Assembly: GCA_033807695.1 (NCBI GenBank)
Contig: CM066304.1
Span: 1,984,001 to 2,048,000 of the forward strand
Length of the DNA stretch: 64,000 bases
Reading direction: 5' to 3'
Source: Daedaleopsis sinensis
Taxonomy: Eukaryota; Basidiomycota; Agaricomycetes; Polyporales; Polyporaceae
The notes below the pieces were generated by a model, which was not told where the DNA came from, did not search any database, and worked only from the letters and a program-made list of their open reading frames with translations. How positions within the stretch are numbered: position 1 is the first letter of the stretch; every line of letters begins with the position of its first letter. The position numbers and the translations under genes were made by a program. Positions 51,195 through 63,142 of the stretch are shown one piece after another.

Positions 51195-53428
51195 ATGAGC
51201 TATCGTGAGGAGCACGAGCCCGACTATGCACGCCTCCAGTCGGACATGGAAATGCAACATCTGCCGTCAACTGACGCCAAGTACCACCAAGGCCACACTT
51301 TCGCTGGAAGACAAGAACACGACTCGGATGGTCCTGCCCCACAGCCGATGCACAACCACGCGTCTTACTCAGAGGCCTACGACATTGCACAGACCCGAGT
51401 ACGTGAGTTCTGGGATCGCTTGAGGGGCAAGGGAAGGAGACCAATCGGCTGGGGGGAGAGCATGCGCAACATAGTCATGTCGTCATGTGAGTATCCCCTC
51501 CCTCGACGCGGTCGGTCTGCTCCCTTGAGGTGTGCCCGTCATGGTGACCTCGGCCGCGGACGCTAGGGTTGAACATCCTATTTCTCGTCATCCCTTTCGC
51601 CTGGGCCTCCCACTTTAAATTCAGCTCGACGACTACATTCACCCGTGAGTTATCATTCGCCCACAATCATGTAGCCGCATGTAACCTGCCACAGTGTGCT
51701 TCCTCGCTATCATTCCTCTCGAGGGGATGTTTGACTGGGGAGGCGAGCAAATGGCGCTCTACCTCGGGAAGGACCTCGGAGATCTCCTCGTGGTCACCCT
51801 CAATAAGTGAGTTCGTATTGAGAGACGGGTCCTCAGTTCGATGACTGAGTGGCACCCGCAGCGCAGTCGAAGCCGTTCTTGCCATCGTTCTACTGTTCAA
51901 TTGCGAATTGCGGCTCCTCCAGGCGACCATCGTCGGCGTCGTGATATTACATCTGCTCTTGATCCCTGGAGTAGCCTTTCTTGTAGGCGGTAGTCAAATT
52001 CGCCATCAAACCCTTCATCCTCACTACACAGACCTCAATCACTCGCTGCTGATGATTGGGTACGTTGGAGCGTCCTTGCACGAGGACAACTTCTTGCTCA
52101 CACGCGTGATGGTAGCGTTTTGGCCACGCTCCTCCCTACCGCGTTTTTTGCTGCGCTGGATCGTGGTGTGAATGCTGTCGCAGAAGGCGCTGGCGAGGCT
52201 TCCGATACACTTGTGAACGATGCGACCCGTGCGAAGATTCTACACATCAGTCGAGGACTGGCAATAATCCTCCTCGTCATGTACGTCCATCGTAAGCTAT
52301 ATAGTAGCGTTCGATTCACTGACTGCTATGCACCTACTAGATACGTTGCCTCTCGGGTCTACCTCCACAACCCTCCTGGAGAAAATAACGCGCTCACTGT
52401 TTCCCCCGACGCCCCCGACGCAATCAAACATGAAGAGCACCACTTGCTACAGCAAGAACCGAAGACGAACCCATGGCTCTGCATGATACTTCTGATTTTA
52501 ACCGTGGCGATCATGGCCGCTACTGCCGAATTTGTGAGTACTGTACTCCGCTGAGCATAGAACCGCTCATGCCCATCATGATATGCATCCAGTTGGTCGA
52601 GAGTATCGAAGGCGTACGAGAGAGCGGCGCCATCGAGGAAGAGTGCGTCGAATTCCGTACTCATACTTGTACCAACCCTGATCATTCCCGCGGTTGTGCA
52701 TATGCGCTGTGCCACCAGGTGGTTCGGCCTGATCCTGCTCCCGTTCGTCTCGTTCTCCGCAGACGGCGCGGTCGCGATCGTGTTCTTTCTCGAGTCCGTG
52801 TACGACCACATCACGGGGAAGAAGATCCAGACGCCGTCGATGCTCGCGCGCGGGCGTGCAATCGACCTGAGCATCCAGTTCACGCTCGGCTGGATGCCGT
52901 TCCTCGTGCTCCTCGCGTGGTGGAGCGGCCGGCCCATGCACCTCCTCTTCGGTGCGTGGCGTTACTGCGTGCCTCCACTGTAGCGGCGTTGGTGAGGCTG
53001 ATGCTGATGCGGCGATGCGCTTCTGCGTCCGTCCGGCGCAGATTTCTTCGAAGTCGCGCTGCTCCTTGGCTCGTGCTTCCTCGTCAACTACGTCACCGCG
53101 GACGCGAAGACGAACTGGGTCGAGGGCCTCATCATGGTCGCGTTCTACATCATGATCGTAAGCCCTCTTCTCCCGCCTTCCTCCTCGTCGCTGGCATGGA
53201 TGCTCACGTTTCAATGACCAACGCACATGCACCCTGCATCCCCCGCAGGCCGTCACGGTGTGGTTCTACCCCGGGCAGCCCGAGATAGAGTACATGCTCG
53301 AGTGCCCCGGGACCGTCGCCGAGGCCGTCGCCGCGGGGCTCGCCGGGGAGGGCGAGAGTGCTGCGGCCGAGGGCGTGCATGAAGTCGTCCGGCGGCTCGC
53401 GCAGGGCGTTGCGGCGGCCGTCGTATGA
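51195..53428 (+). CDS. Divergent vacuolar Ca2+/H+ exchanger-like (CAX) membrane protein
   Basis: Exons 51195-51486, 51567-51644, 51695-51806, 51862-52059, 52116-52280, 52341-52533, 52593-52642, 52719-52951, 53042-53157 and 53249-53428 give 538 residues. A 90-residue polar N-terminus precedes about 10-11 TM helices with the CAX layout. In the first alpha repeat the chain reads NNAVEAVLAIVLL then ELRLLQATIVGVVIL, so the essential Glu of the GNAxE motif is kept but the preceding helix turn is shortened. In the second repeat, where active CAX proteins have GNAAEH, this protein has SFSADGAVAIVFF. The Glu-His pair is replaced by Asp-Gly. Transport of Ca2+ is therefore doubtful. The C-terminus is short and acidic/Ala-rich. 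Confidence 0.75.
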
Positions 53429-54026
53429 GTGCACACGGTTAGGACCTTCTTAGGCCTGAGTACTGAGTGGCCTGACCGTACGGACTTCTACCCCCCAGGC
53501 TGGCCGCGGTGGTGGCCATGATTTGTATGGACCCTACACGTGCTCTGACTGCTCTGTAAGCTCTCTGTTTGCTGCTGTATCTTGCTCTCGCATCTGCTCT
53601 CTTGTACCTCTGATACCTTCTTGCGTATAACAAACCGTTGTGGACAAAAATGGAGCGAAGCCATCCAACGTATGTAGCAGTACAGTGCCGTGTGCGCCTG
53701 TGGATGGATTTAAGCGCATCGGGCTCATCGGACGTCGATAGGGAACTTGCGACTGATGGCTACTGGCACCGGCCGTGCATATAAGAGAAGATATTTGCTC
53801 GTGCTGGCCCCTTGCGTTGCGGAGTGTTCTGAGCAGCAGGTATGCGTAACTTGAAGGAGGACGGCAAGGAGGAGGAAGGTAGTTTGGCTTTTACTCGATA
53901 CAATCTACATGTACACGCCCCACTACTATTTTACAAGAAATACAAAGCGCACAGGCACGGGTGATGACCATCCTTCGTATCCGACTCCGCAGACTGATTT
54001 CACGATTCACGATTCACGAGCACTGG
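53429..54026. other. Convergent intergenic region
   Basis: About 600 bp between the exchanger and DUF7330 stops. No frame of interest. Confidence 0.45.
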
Positions 54027-55430
54027 CTAGTAGAGGAACAGACGAACGGGCGCGCTGGACGTCTTCAGGGTGGCCTCGCCTCTGTTCTCCCCGTACTTGT
54101 CCCAGGCGACGTCGCCGCGGACGTGGCCCTTCCCGACCTGGTTGTACGAGACCCGCCGCGTGCGGTTCCGCTTGGTGGGGTCCTCGACGGGGCGAGAGTC
54201 CACCTCGGGCGTGAACCACACCGACGACTCGAGATCGAATTTGCCCTCGAAGGTCCTGTGGAGCCACAGCTCCGCGGGGGCAAGAGTCGTGTTCGCGTCG
54301 AGGATGAGGGTGGAGTTGAGCGGGGCGTCGGTGAACTCGAGGTGCAGCGGCGCGTTCGTAGTGCACGCGGAAGCCCGGAATTTGCCCGCGGTCGAGTTGG
54401 ATGCGTTGGACGTGAGCGAGATGGAGCCGTCGATGCGGGCGTTGGTGGTGATCATGGCGAGCGTGGTGAATGCCACGTTGTCGTTCAGCAAGTTGACCTT
54501 GACATCGATCGGCGCGTTGGTGGCCTCGATGACAAGAGATGAGGAGGCATTGAAGGTGCCGGAGATTCCAGCATTGGACGCCTCGAAGAGCATCGAGCTC
54601 CCTGCCACGAAGTCGGCGTTGATGGGAGTGTTCGTGGAATGCAGCTTGAGCGTCTGGAAGTGGACCGACGCCAGCTCGGGGAGACGGTGGACGAAGAGGG
54701 GAAGGTCCGTAGTCAGGCTGTTGATCTTGAGTACCTCGTCGCGGGATTTCGCAGAAGGAAGACGGAGGTGCACATCGAACTTGAGGTGGCGTTCGCGGTG
54801 GGGGTGCCCCTTAAAAGGCGTGAAAATCCCAACGCCCCATTCGTCAGCTTCGGGGTGCATCCGGCATACGGTCGCCTCGTCCAAGGCGTCAGGCACCTTA
54901 TATGAGAAAGAGATATCGACGATGGCATTATCCGAGTGGTTGTCAAGATCCTGAGATATCTCGAAGTCACCATGCTGTAACGAACCCTCGGAGATGAAGA
55001 ACAAGTCGAGCAACGGGAGAGTGACGCTCGTCTGCGCATAGAACGGATACTTGTGCGCATGATTGAGCGTGCTCTTCGTCCAGTTCACGACGTGCTCGCA
55101 TTTGGATGGTACAGTCTTGTAATCGTCGTGCGCAAAGTAGTGGCCGATCTCACTCGTGATCTTTGCTCCGAGGAAGGTATATAGAGCGATAATGAAGAGG
55201 AAGGTGCAGACAAGGATGTGCCATAAACGACGCCTGCGGGCGTTTCTAGGGTCGCCCTGGGGGAGGATGAGATGGGTAGGTTTAGCCGCGTGTACTCGCG
55301 ACGCACGACACCCCATATACTAACGTGCATGAGGTTGGTAGACGGCAACCGCTTGATAACCTGAGGGGCCAGGACTCTTCGAGCCCTTCTCCGGAGCATC
55401 GACGTTACGAGCGATGGGAGGGTTAACCAT
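54027..55430 (-). CDS. DUF7330-type single-pass membrane protein
   Basis: The main exon 55256-54027 has 409 codons plus stop. It starts with a basic stretch (RNARRRRLW), a single TM helix (HILVCTFLFIIALYTFLG) and a large outer domain. That domain has repeated beta-rich units ending in TTNA-like motifs (STNTPINADF, ASNAGISGTF, ATNAPIDVKV, TTNARIDGSI, TTNAPLHLEF), typical of this fungal family. About ten N-x-S/T sites suggest glycosylation, so it is probably a type II membrane protein. A 68-nt intron (55257-55324) has a clear donor, branch and acceptor. The first exon is a problem: the ATG at 55430 gives a plausible Pro-rich tail (VDAPEKGSKSPG) but ends one base out of phase, while the ATG at 55399 is in phase but reads a basic, less typical sequence. 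Confidence 0.75.
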
Positions 55431-55827
55431 GGTAGTAAAGAGTAAGTGGAGGATGAGGGAAGGAGGAGAAGCTCGCAGCGTTAAGTACTGCGTACCCGGG
55501 ACGCCGGGAGCCATCATTAATGACGTAGTATAGCTGGGAGAGCTTATGACGTAATCTGCTTCATAGCGCCGTCTGGGTTAGGGTTAGGTATAAAGTAACT
55601 GAGGCAAGGCTGAGCAGTGAGGACAGGAAAGTTCCAGCCAGTTCGCGGCGGGCGGCCATGCATTGTCCATCTCTGCCGCTCCATCCACATTTATCTCTCA
55701 TCACAGTACTGGCTGGCAACCGCATGCTCAGCCTTGACCTCCAAACACTGACTCAGGTCTCCTAGTCTGTCTCCCAACCTGCACTCGACTCACTTTCAGG
55801 CCTTGAACTTGCTGGCTCGACCTCAGC
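55431..55827. promoter_or_regulatory. Divergent promoter, DUF7330 / J-protein, with telo-box
   Basis: 397 bp between start codons. gggttagggttagg (55575-55588) is two telomere-type repeats, a motif bound by Tbf1/TRF-like factors in other fungi. The rest shows no clear TATA. Confidence 0.4.
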
Positions 55828-57717
55828 ATGCCAACTACTACCGTGTCGAATTTGTATGAAGTCCTTGGGCTCACGAAAGCAGCCACTCCAGAGGAAGGTA
55901 CAGTGGACTGCAATGCACTTGCGCACTGAAATTGTTCATGTAATCGTCTTTGTAGTCCGGAAGGCATATCGTACCCGGGCCCTACAAACGCATCCTGACC
56001 GCCTGCCTCAGGGTGTGAGTGCCGCAGACAAGAAGGCCGCCGAGGAAGAATTCAAACTAGTCAACAACGCCTACGAAATCCTCAACAACGCGAACAACCG
56101 CCAGGTGCGTGTTCCCCGGTATGCGATCGTTACTTATAATGACATTACTCCCGCTACCTAGCTATACGACAAGTATGGCATCTGGCCGCCTCCTGCTGAA
56201 CAGCCCGAATACCCGCGCGACACTGATGATGCCAGAGACCCATTCGGAGCCTCCAGGCACGACCCCTACGATCCCTTCTTCAGCTCTCCGTTCAGCCGCC
56301 CCCCACGCCCGTTCGTATTCACAGACCCCTTCGAGCTCTTTCACTCGCTCTTCGGCGACGTTCACAGCGTGTTCAGCAACGATCCGTTCTTCTCGAACGC
56401 CCCATTTCAACGCTCGCCCTTTGACGATCCGTTCTTCCGCACCCCATTTGCCGCGTCGAGCTCGCAGATGCGCGGCCCGTTCGCCGGTACGGTGTTTGGC
56501 GGGTCGATGCTTGGGGGGATGCTGGGGGGCTCGATGTTCCCAGCAATCGAGGATATGCCTCGCACCACGGTGTACAGGTCCTCGTCGACGCAGATGATGG
56601 GCAGCAACGGTCAGTTCGTTTCGCGCAGTCAGATGACGCGCACGGTCAACGGCAGAACAGAGGTGATCACGAAGAGGGTCGATGCTCAGGTGAGTGGCAT
56701 TACTCCGTTTGTTCGCTTGAATGCGTTCCCTGGGGGCTACTGTCCTCAATACATCGCACACTTGGATTCCTCCTCTCTATGCTCGCTGCCTCCGAAGTAG
56801 CGAATTTGCGAAGTTGTTATTACAGGCGTTCAGTTTATATCGTCATGCATATATATGCCTTGACACTGAATCCTTTATTGACAGGGAAACGAGCACATCA
56901 CCTACTCTTCCCCAGACGGCGAGCGGTACACGATCAACGGGGTCGACCAGCCTATACGCGGCAGTATTGAAGGTGCCCGCCGCTCGGGCTCGGGCTCGGG
57001 CTCCCGGCAGCCTCCTCCCGCTATCGCAGACAGGCCCGCGAACCATCCAAGCGAGCCCGCACGAGCGTTCAGCGTGCCCATAGCAGGTATGTCCCCCACT
57101 CACTTATTCCTTCCATCTGCCCTTCGAACCCTCACCGGCATGTACAGGCTCGTCCCACAGCCACGCACACGCACAAGCACATCCTCAACCTCAAGCGCCT
57201 CGGACGGTGCAGCAGCCCGTCGTGCCGCCACACCGTACCCAGCACGAACGGCACTCCTCCCGCCACAGCACCCGTGACCGTGACCGCGACCATGCGCGCG
57301 TCGAAGAACCGCGCCGCGGGTCTACGATGCCCGCGCCAGCACGTGCGTGTCCTTGACTCTACACCGTCGATATCGTCCGTCGCGCCCGTCGCTGACCTAG
57401 TGTCCCTGCTGCTGCGTACAGACGCCCCCGTGGTCCCCGAAGACGCAGCCCGCCTGTACGAGAGTCCCCGAGCACGCAACGAGTATGACGAGCGCGCATA
57501 TAGCGGGAGCCGCAGAGAGAGGGAGTGGGAGAGGGAGCGCCGCGACAGCAAGGCGCACAGCCTGAAGGACAAGGACCGGCTCTCCCGCCACAGTCACGAT
57601 CGCGATCGCGAGCACCGCGAGTCATCTCCCGGCCGTGCGGACCTGGACGGACAGACTCGGAGCCGGCGGCGCGCGGCGTCGGGTGAGCAGCACCGAGGGG
57701 GCTGGCGTGGATGGTGA
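55828..57717 (+). CDS. J-domain (DNAJB-type) co-chaperone
   Basis: Exons 55828-55897, 55956-56104, 56162-56689, 56885-57086, 57148-57342 and 57422-57717 give 479 residues. The J domain covers about 1-80 (NLYEVLGL, KAYRTRALQTHPDR with HPD at 36-38, NNAYEILNN, LYDKYG) and would stimulate Hsp70 ATPase. A Phe/Pro-rich region follows (DPFFSSPFSRPPRPF) and then a Gly/Met-rich patch (GGSMLGGMLGGSMF), like DNAJB6 linkers. A conserved segment (TVNGRTEVITKRVD, then ERYTINGVDQ) resembles the DnaJB/Ser-rich C-domain of that class. The end is highly charged (Arg/Asp/Glu/His repeats), possibly a nuclear or RNA-binding tail. The last two exons are the least certain. Confidence 0.82.
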
Positions 57718-58306
57718 GCGGTGAGCAGGTGCCGTCCCGGCTTCGGTGTGTGCGCGCGCGGGTCGAGCTGACGCGTGCATGTAGGTTGCACTCCGTCCTC
57801 CACCCGTTCCGAGGATCCGAGTCTGGGCAGAGCAAGCTGTAGCTGGGGCGGGTCGGTGCTGGGCCGCTGCCGTGCAGCATACTTCTCGGGTGTGTGTCTG
57901 GAGTCGTTGCTCCCCGTTGAATCCTTCGCATAGAGTCCACAGTCGAGTGACGATGTATATATGAACTGTATCATACTACGAACTTAGCGATAACATGCAC
58001 AGGATCCGAGAGAGAAACTGAGCAGATACAATAGGGAGCTACTACCGACTATTGAGGCAGGAGCCGAAGGTGCCAGTGTATAGGTGAGTGAGAGCAGTGA
58101 ACAGCAAGAGCAAAGCGATAGGAGTACCGAGCGAGATTGAACACAAGAGGTAGCGTACGTAGGAGATCTAGACCGTCTATGGGAGAGGAAGAGTGAGGAT
58201 GTTGCTGAGCATGAATAGCCATGCATACTGAGTAGTCGTCAAGGGGGATGGCAATAAAATCCGCCTGGATACTCGTTCGCGTCTGTCGGTGCGGAGCTCA
58301 TTCCGG
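57718..58306. other. Intergenic, contains left copy of a diverged repeat
   Basis: 3' flank of the J-protein gene. The part 57926-58010 resembles 59946-60030. No gene is seen. Confidence 0.45.
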
Positions 58307-60030
58307 TCAAATGATCACGAACTCGTCTGCGAGATCGTATCCCATGTCGTCGTCCTCCACTGGCAGGACTGACTTCCGGCAAAGGCACTGGTCGAAGCCA
58401 ACGTTGGTATACGGCGACTGGACATCGGCAGTTTGTATGGTCCCTTCCTCCGGGGGAAAGACCCACTGTCCACTGCGCGCAGAGCGGTCGACGGGTCCGG
58501 AGGCGGGCTGATAGACCACCTTGCGGATTGGAATGTGCAGGTTGGGCGAAGCATACAAGACCAAAAAATGGCTCGGCTTCGTGGTCAAGATGTATGCGAT
58601 GAGATCGAAGAGGCATTCCAGAGAAGATAGACTGGCGGTCTCGCCGGCCGTCGTGGTCCCACTTGTCCGAGCCTGCTGGAGAATGTGGCAGTCGTCGATG
58701 ACGAGCAGAAGCGGGCTGTCGGCAGTGAACATCGTTCTAGAGTTGGCTTTCAGCAGGTCGAGCGCACCCCAAAGCGGGCCCAGGTATCTCCGACATGCAT
58801 AGTCGTTTTCTATAGGTATGGCCGCAACGTCGGACGCGGAAGGTCTCTCGTTCTCTTCCAAGCGTTCCTACAGTATTCCTAAGCCAAAAACACCAATACT
58901 GAATGGAGGTCCCTTCTCGTACCTGTGCTAGCGCGGCCACTCTGTGGTACAACAACTGTCTGCGCGTCTCTCCGTTGAAGTCGTCCTCAAGGGAGTTTTG
59001 CCATCCGCGGGCCCGGTGTCTATGTTGCGAAGCAGGTCTGGAACAACGACTTCAAATAGCGCCGAAAAAAATCGCGAAGATGCGTCGCTTCCTGATGAAC
59101 GAAGGCTCTTCAATGGCGTTCCTGATCAGCCAGTCCCGGAGTGGAGCATCGGGGTGGGGATAGTCTGTCGTAAGGTCCTTGTGGAAGCACAGCTAACCCA
59201 ACAGAGCAGTGAATATACAAGCGACCTACCTCCCACAGCGCCAGTATCTGGACGTAGATTCATTGGAATCGCAAAGAGTGTTCGTGCCACCTATGCCGGG
59301 AGGGCAGATTGTATGAGTACACATGTACAGGTATCGCACGAGTTTCACTGCTAACCTCGTAGACGGGACGAGATTTGCCCAAACCACTGCTGCACTGGAC
59401 GATAGGAATTTGAAAGCATGCGTAGGGTTGTTGGTGCTCCTCGCGAGTCACGTTCGCTTGCACGATTGCGGCCCGAAGCTTTTCGGTACATCGTGTAGAA
59501 TTCAAACCATCGTCTAGAGGATTGGGGCGAACGTGTCAGCGCTCATGACACGATCCGGGAGCTTCAGCATAACTACTGACCAACAGACTCCGGCTTCGGT
59601 GTTGCACTGCGCAGTATGTTGTCAGAGTTGACGCCGCAAGAGATCTCTTCAGGACTCTTGTTGTTCATATCGAGGAGAAGATGCGGCGACAGATTCTTGC
59701 AACCAGGGTCGTGAGTATGAATGCCAGTGGTCCAGGAGAAGACGGATTCAACCGCCAACGCTGGCGACAGAGTCATCCCATCCCCACGTGGCTGCTACTA
59801 GTCAAATGCAAGTCCGTTATGGATCTCGTTCGGCGGTAAGCTGGCAGTCGATTCAACATGCCGGGTCGACGTTGGAGTATTAGAAAAACCATGGACTTAG
59901 CCATAGTCAACTTGACTCCGGTGGAGTTTGGCATCTGCGTTGCTTCGCACCATCCAGAGTCAAGGATGTATATATACTAGTTGTACAATACTACGGAAGC
60001 GGTAACATGCGAACAATGCGATGCCCAGAG
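57926..60030. repeat. Diverged direct repeats flanking the NTPase fragment
   Basis: 57926-58010 and 59946-60030 align in the same orientation: ttcgca, then tccaCaGtc / tccagagtc, gatgtatatat, then atactacg and taacatgc in both, with small gaps between. Roughly three quarters of positions match by eye. They bracket the NTPase pseudogene and are about 2 kb apart. Confidence 0.5.
58307..59776 (-). pseudogene. Decayed P-loop NTPase of an Agaricomycete-expanded family
   Basis: Pieces of the family are in order on the minus strand. They are a Walker A (IVQCSSGLGKSR, around 59370-59395), then after an intron VARTLFAIPMNLRPDTGA, then LRDWLIRNAIEE, a helical region, the Walker B (LLLVIDDCHIL) and the block PYTNVGFDQCL. 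The frames do not join: between about 59110 and 58930 three frames each hold conserved-looking pieces (ASSRFFSALFEVVVPDLL in one, a different one before and after), and short introns cannot reconcile them. I recall this family as large, uncharacterised mushroom P-loop proteins. It is probably a pseudogene or a poorly placed model. The 58307-58861 part alone is an open 185-codon frame. Confidence 0.6.
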
Positions 60031-60463
60031 CAGCGAGCGAGCGAAAGAACGTGTAACAGTGTACCTATGACGCGACAGGCGGCGGAATCCATGTGCAGAC
60101 AGAGAGAGAGAGGGACGGCGGTGGCGGCATAGAGCTAACTCGTACTACTATGGCTGCCTAGAACGAAAGGAAGGATACTGTGGGGGTGGACAGTAGGTCG
60201 TCGTATAAACATTAGCGAGCCGTGGACATGAGACCAAATAAATGTTAAGGAGCGGCGTGGTCGGCGAACAATGAATGTGGGATGGTGCAGGGAGGGGTTG
60301 AATACAGTATGGACGCGGCGCGACCGAGCGATATGGTCTACGAGATGGATGGATAGACAAGGACGATGAAAATGTGGATGCTGATCGTTAAAGGTCGTCA
60401 CAGAAGGCATTGCGAGAAAGTGACCGAGATGAGGACAACACAGGCGGCACGAGAATTCCAGCA
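59777..60463. other. Intergenic, contains right copy of the diverged repeat
   Basis: Includes 59946-60030 and a short agag run (60098-60112). The minus-strand frame 60135-60668 overlaps the end of the Ste50 gene and looks like a shadow. Confidence 0.4.
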
Positions 60464-62843
60464 CTAGATGACGGCCGTCGTTCGCGTCTGGATAGGTGGG
60501 AATGCGGAGGACATAGGCGAGACTTGCGCTACCTGAGCAGCCGCAAGATCGCTCCTGTACGAAGCGTCTGGATCCCCGGGATTGAGATTGGGCGCGTTCC
60601 CGACACTCGGTGTTGCAGGAGTGCCTGATGAGGAGGGCACTTTGCCGATAAACCAGGAAGGCACCCAACCCCGATCTCCAGACTCTTCTTTGACAGCCTG
60701 CATATACGCGTCATCTCCAGCTTGCGCAGATTATGGCAAATGAGATACACTTACGTATGACCAATGATTGTACCGCTTGAACACCCGAAGACTGTCGTCT
60801 TTCTGTAGATCCAGTTCTTCGTCGCCTTTCTTCTTGTAGTCCATGAGAGCAATGCCTGGGAAACTTGTGGACAGAATACTAAGTGGCAGAATCGGTGTCT
60901 TGCCGGCCGGTGACGGGGGTGGAGAGCCGCCGGCACGGGCGGTTGCTTCCTGGATGGCAACAGCGACAGGGACCTTTGTCTCGAGAAGGCAACCTGCTGG
61001 TACCCAACCTTGTTTACTTGGATCGTGATCCACTAGGCCGGAGCCTGCAGGATCGCGCTGAACGACCCACCAGCCTCGCGCGCGCGAGACAATGATGAAA
61101 GTATCGCCACTACGTAGAATCAGCATACGATCAAGACACGATGATAAATGAGAACGCACACTACAACATCGAATTCATCCTCTTGTTCCGCCACATACGG
61201 ATATATCGCCACCGCGTATGATACTTCTGTAGCTGGTGGCATTTCCCGTAGAACGGGAAGGACGCCGCCGTCGGCACCATCTACTGCGCCTGATAGGCCA
61301 GGGTCGCTCTGTGATTTGGGAGCGTCGGCGCCCGCATCGCCCTTGTGCTCTACCATAGGGGACAACAATTCGGGCCATCCTGACTGTCCGTTGGGTACGC
61401 CAGTCATGAGACCAGGGGTCTGAGTCGGAAGAGAGCTGTCCACTTTCAGTGGCGGTCGACCACGATCCTGCCCGGGTGATAGCGTGGTGCCCGAGCTGAG
61501 GGCACCGCCTGATGGCGTAGGGATCGACTTGGCCGACGCCTTCCGAGCGGCTTGCTTCTGCTGAGCGACGGCGATTGGGGACCGGATGTCTTTGATATGC
61601 TTCAGCATAAACACGGGGTTTTTCTTCGCATCCTTGAGTTTCTGGAAGAGTAACAGAGGCTTCTCGTCGTAGCTCAGACACCGTTCAATACGGCTCCCTA
61701 AGGGGTCATGTAGTGTCGGCATTAGAGCATTCGTAGATAATATCCCAACATACCAGCGGCGCCATAGCAAATAAACATGGCATAGTTTTGCCAGTCGTCA
61801 TTGTTGATCTTGTACTTCTTCAACGCCGCGGGAAGAACTTTCCACGCAGGATCGTCGAGACTGACTTTGAAACTCTTCAGGTTGTCTTGACTATCCTGAC
61901 GCTGAGGTCGAGGTGGATTCGGGTTCGGCTGCAGGGTGTTGGTGTTCGAGTACGATGTATGCTGGCTAGTGGAGGCTTCGCTGTTGACGGCCGTCGCAGA
62001 ACTGGTTCGCGACTTGTCTGTCAGGGTGGAAGTAGTTTGGCGGCTCGTGTTGCTGTGGATGTCGTGCTCCATACGCTGTGGTGAGGGCTGTGGGGACTCG
62101 ACGTCTGCAGAGACCTTGGTTGGAGATTTAGAAGGTTTGACGAAGGACGCCCATTTAAACGAATGTGAGCGCGTGACTGGGCTCTCAGCCTCCGCCTGCA
62201 AACGGCGTTGAGAGAAGAAAGTTGGAGTAATTGGCAGAACATACTGTTGGTGGTCGCGCTGGGACATGTCGAAGGTGGTTGAGGTCTTCCAGACAACTAT
62301 TGAGAGCATCACCCAATCTCCTATTATCCTCCTCTAGAGTGCGTAATCGGTCGCCTGACACGCAAGGCATGAGCGCAACCATGAGAGGCACGTAAATGTC
62401 ACGCACTCTGGTCCTTCAACAAGTCGTATAACCTCTCCACACTGATGTTCTCGTGTCTCTCTTCGACCTCCGCTGCGTCCAATGTTAGGAGGACCGAACA
62501 GAGCTGAGAAGGGAACGTACATGGGGGGACATAGTGGTCTTGGTCGATAGGGATATTCTGAGCAAGCTTGACATTATACACGGCTTTCAAGATCGCCAGT
62601 CGTTGACCGATAGTTGCAATTCCCATCTCCTTGAGGCTTTCTGGATCCAGCATACAGAGTACATCACCAGATATGTTGTGCTCTGTGCGACGTTTGGGAA
62701 TTGTTGCTCGACAGAAAGAGATGATACATACCTTTCACCTGGTGCTCATACTGCGGGAACCCAAGCTTTGTGAGCCAGTTGTGAACGTCACTCTCGTCCC
62801 ACTCCAGAATGCTCGTTCTGTGCTCGATGGACGACGCGTCCAT
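60464..62843 (-). CDS. ste50/ubc2-like: Ste50/Ubc2 MAP-kinase adaptor (SAM, RA, two SH3)
   Basis: Exons 62843-62732, 62682-62521, 62472-62407, 62354-62245, 62195-61754, 61697-61160, 61109-60755 and 60697-60464 give 672 residues. A SAM domain covers about 10-78 (VHNWLTKLGFPQYEHQV, SGDVLCMLDPESLKEMGI), binding the MAPKKK Ste11. A coiled stretch lies near 115-148. A Ras-association domain covers about 250-345 (SFKVSLDDPAW, RCLSYDEKPLLLFQKLKD). Two SH3 domains follow (about 460-530: AIYPYVAEQEDEFD and GWVPAGCLLE; about 562-620: ALMDYKKKGDEELDL and GWVPSWFIGK). SH3 domains on Ste50 are a basidiomycete trait known from Ustilago Ubc2. It links Ras/Cdc42 signalling and possibly membrane sensors to the mating and filamentation MAPK cascade. 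Confidence 0.92.
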
Positions 62844-63142
62844 GGGGATGATGGGGGAGGGAAACAAGTTGGACGGGAGCCAGGGTCGAGCGGAGAGTAT
62901 TGAGTGAAGCCCGGATTGGAGAGGCGACAGCAACATCGCACGAAATCCGCACTCTTAGTACCTGACAGTGTCCGGGGCTCTGTTCATCAGGACCCGGGAT
63001 ACCACTGTGGTTCAAGCGCTGATAGCCTCCGTGTAACGCTCGCGAATCTGTTCAATGCCTCGCCATCCTGGGACCTAATAAGTCCGCTTCCACTAGCCCT
63101 CGTTGTCTTCGTAGGGACTGATGGTATACCAAGGCTACGCTC
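62844..63142. promoter_or_regulatory. 299-bp divergent promoter, Ste50 / unknown gene
   Basis: Two start codons back to back. No TATA box or known motif is evident. Confidence 0.4.
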
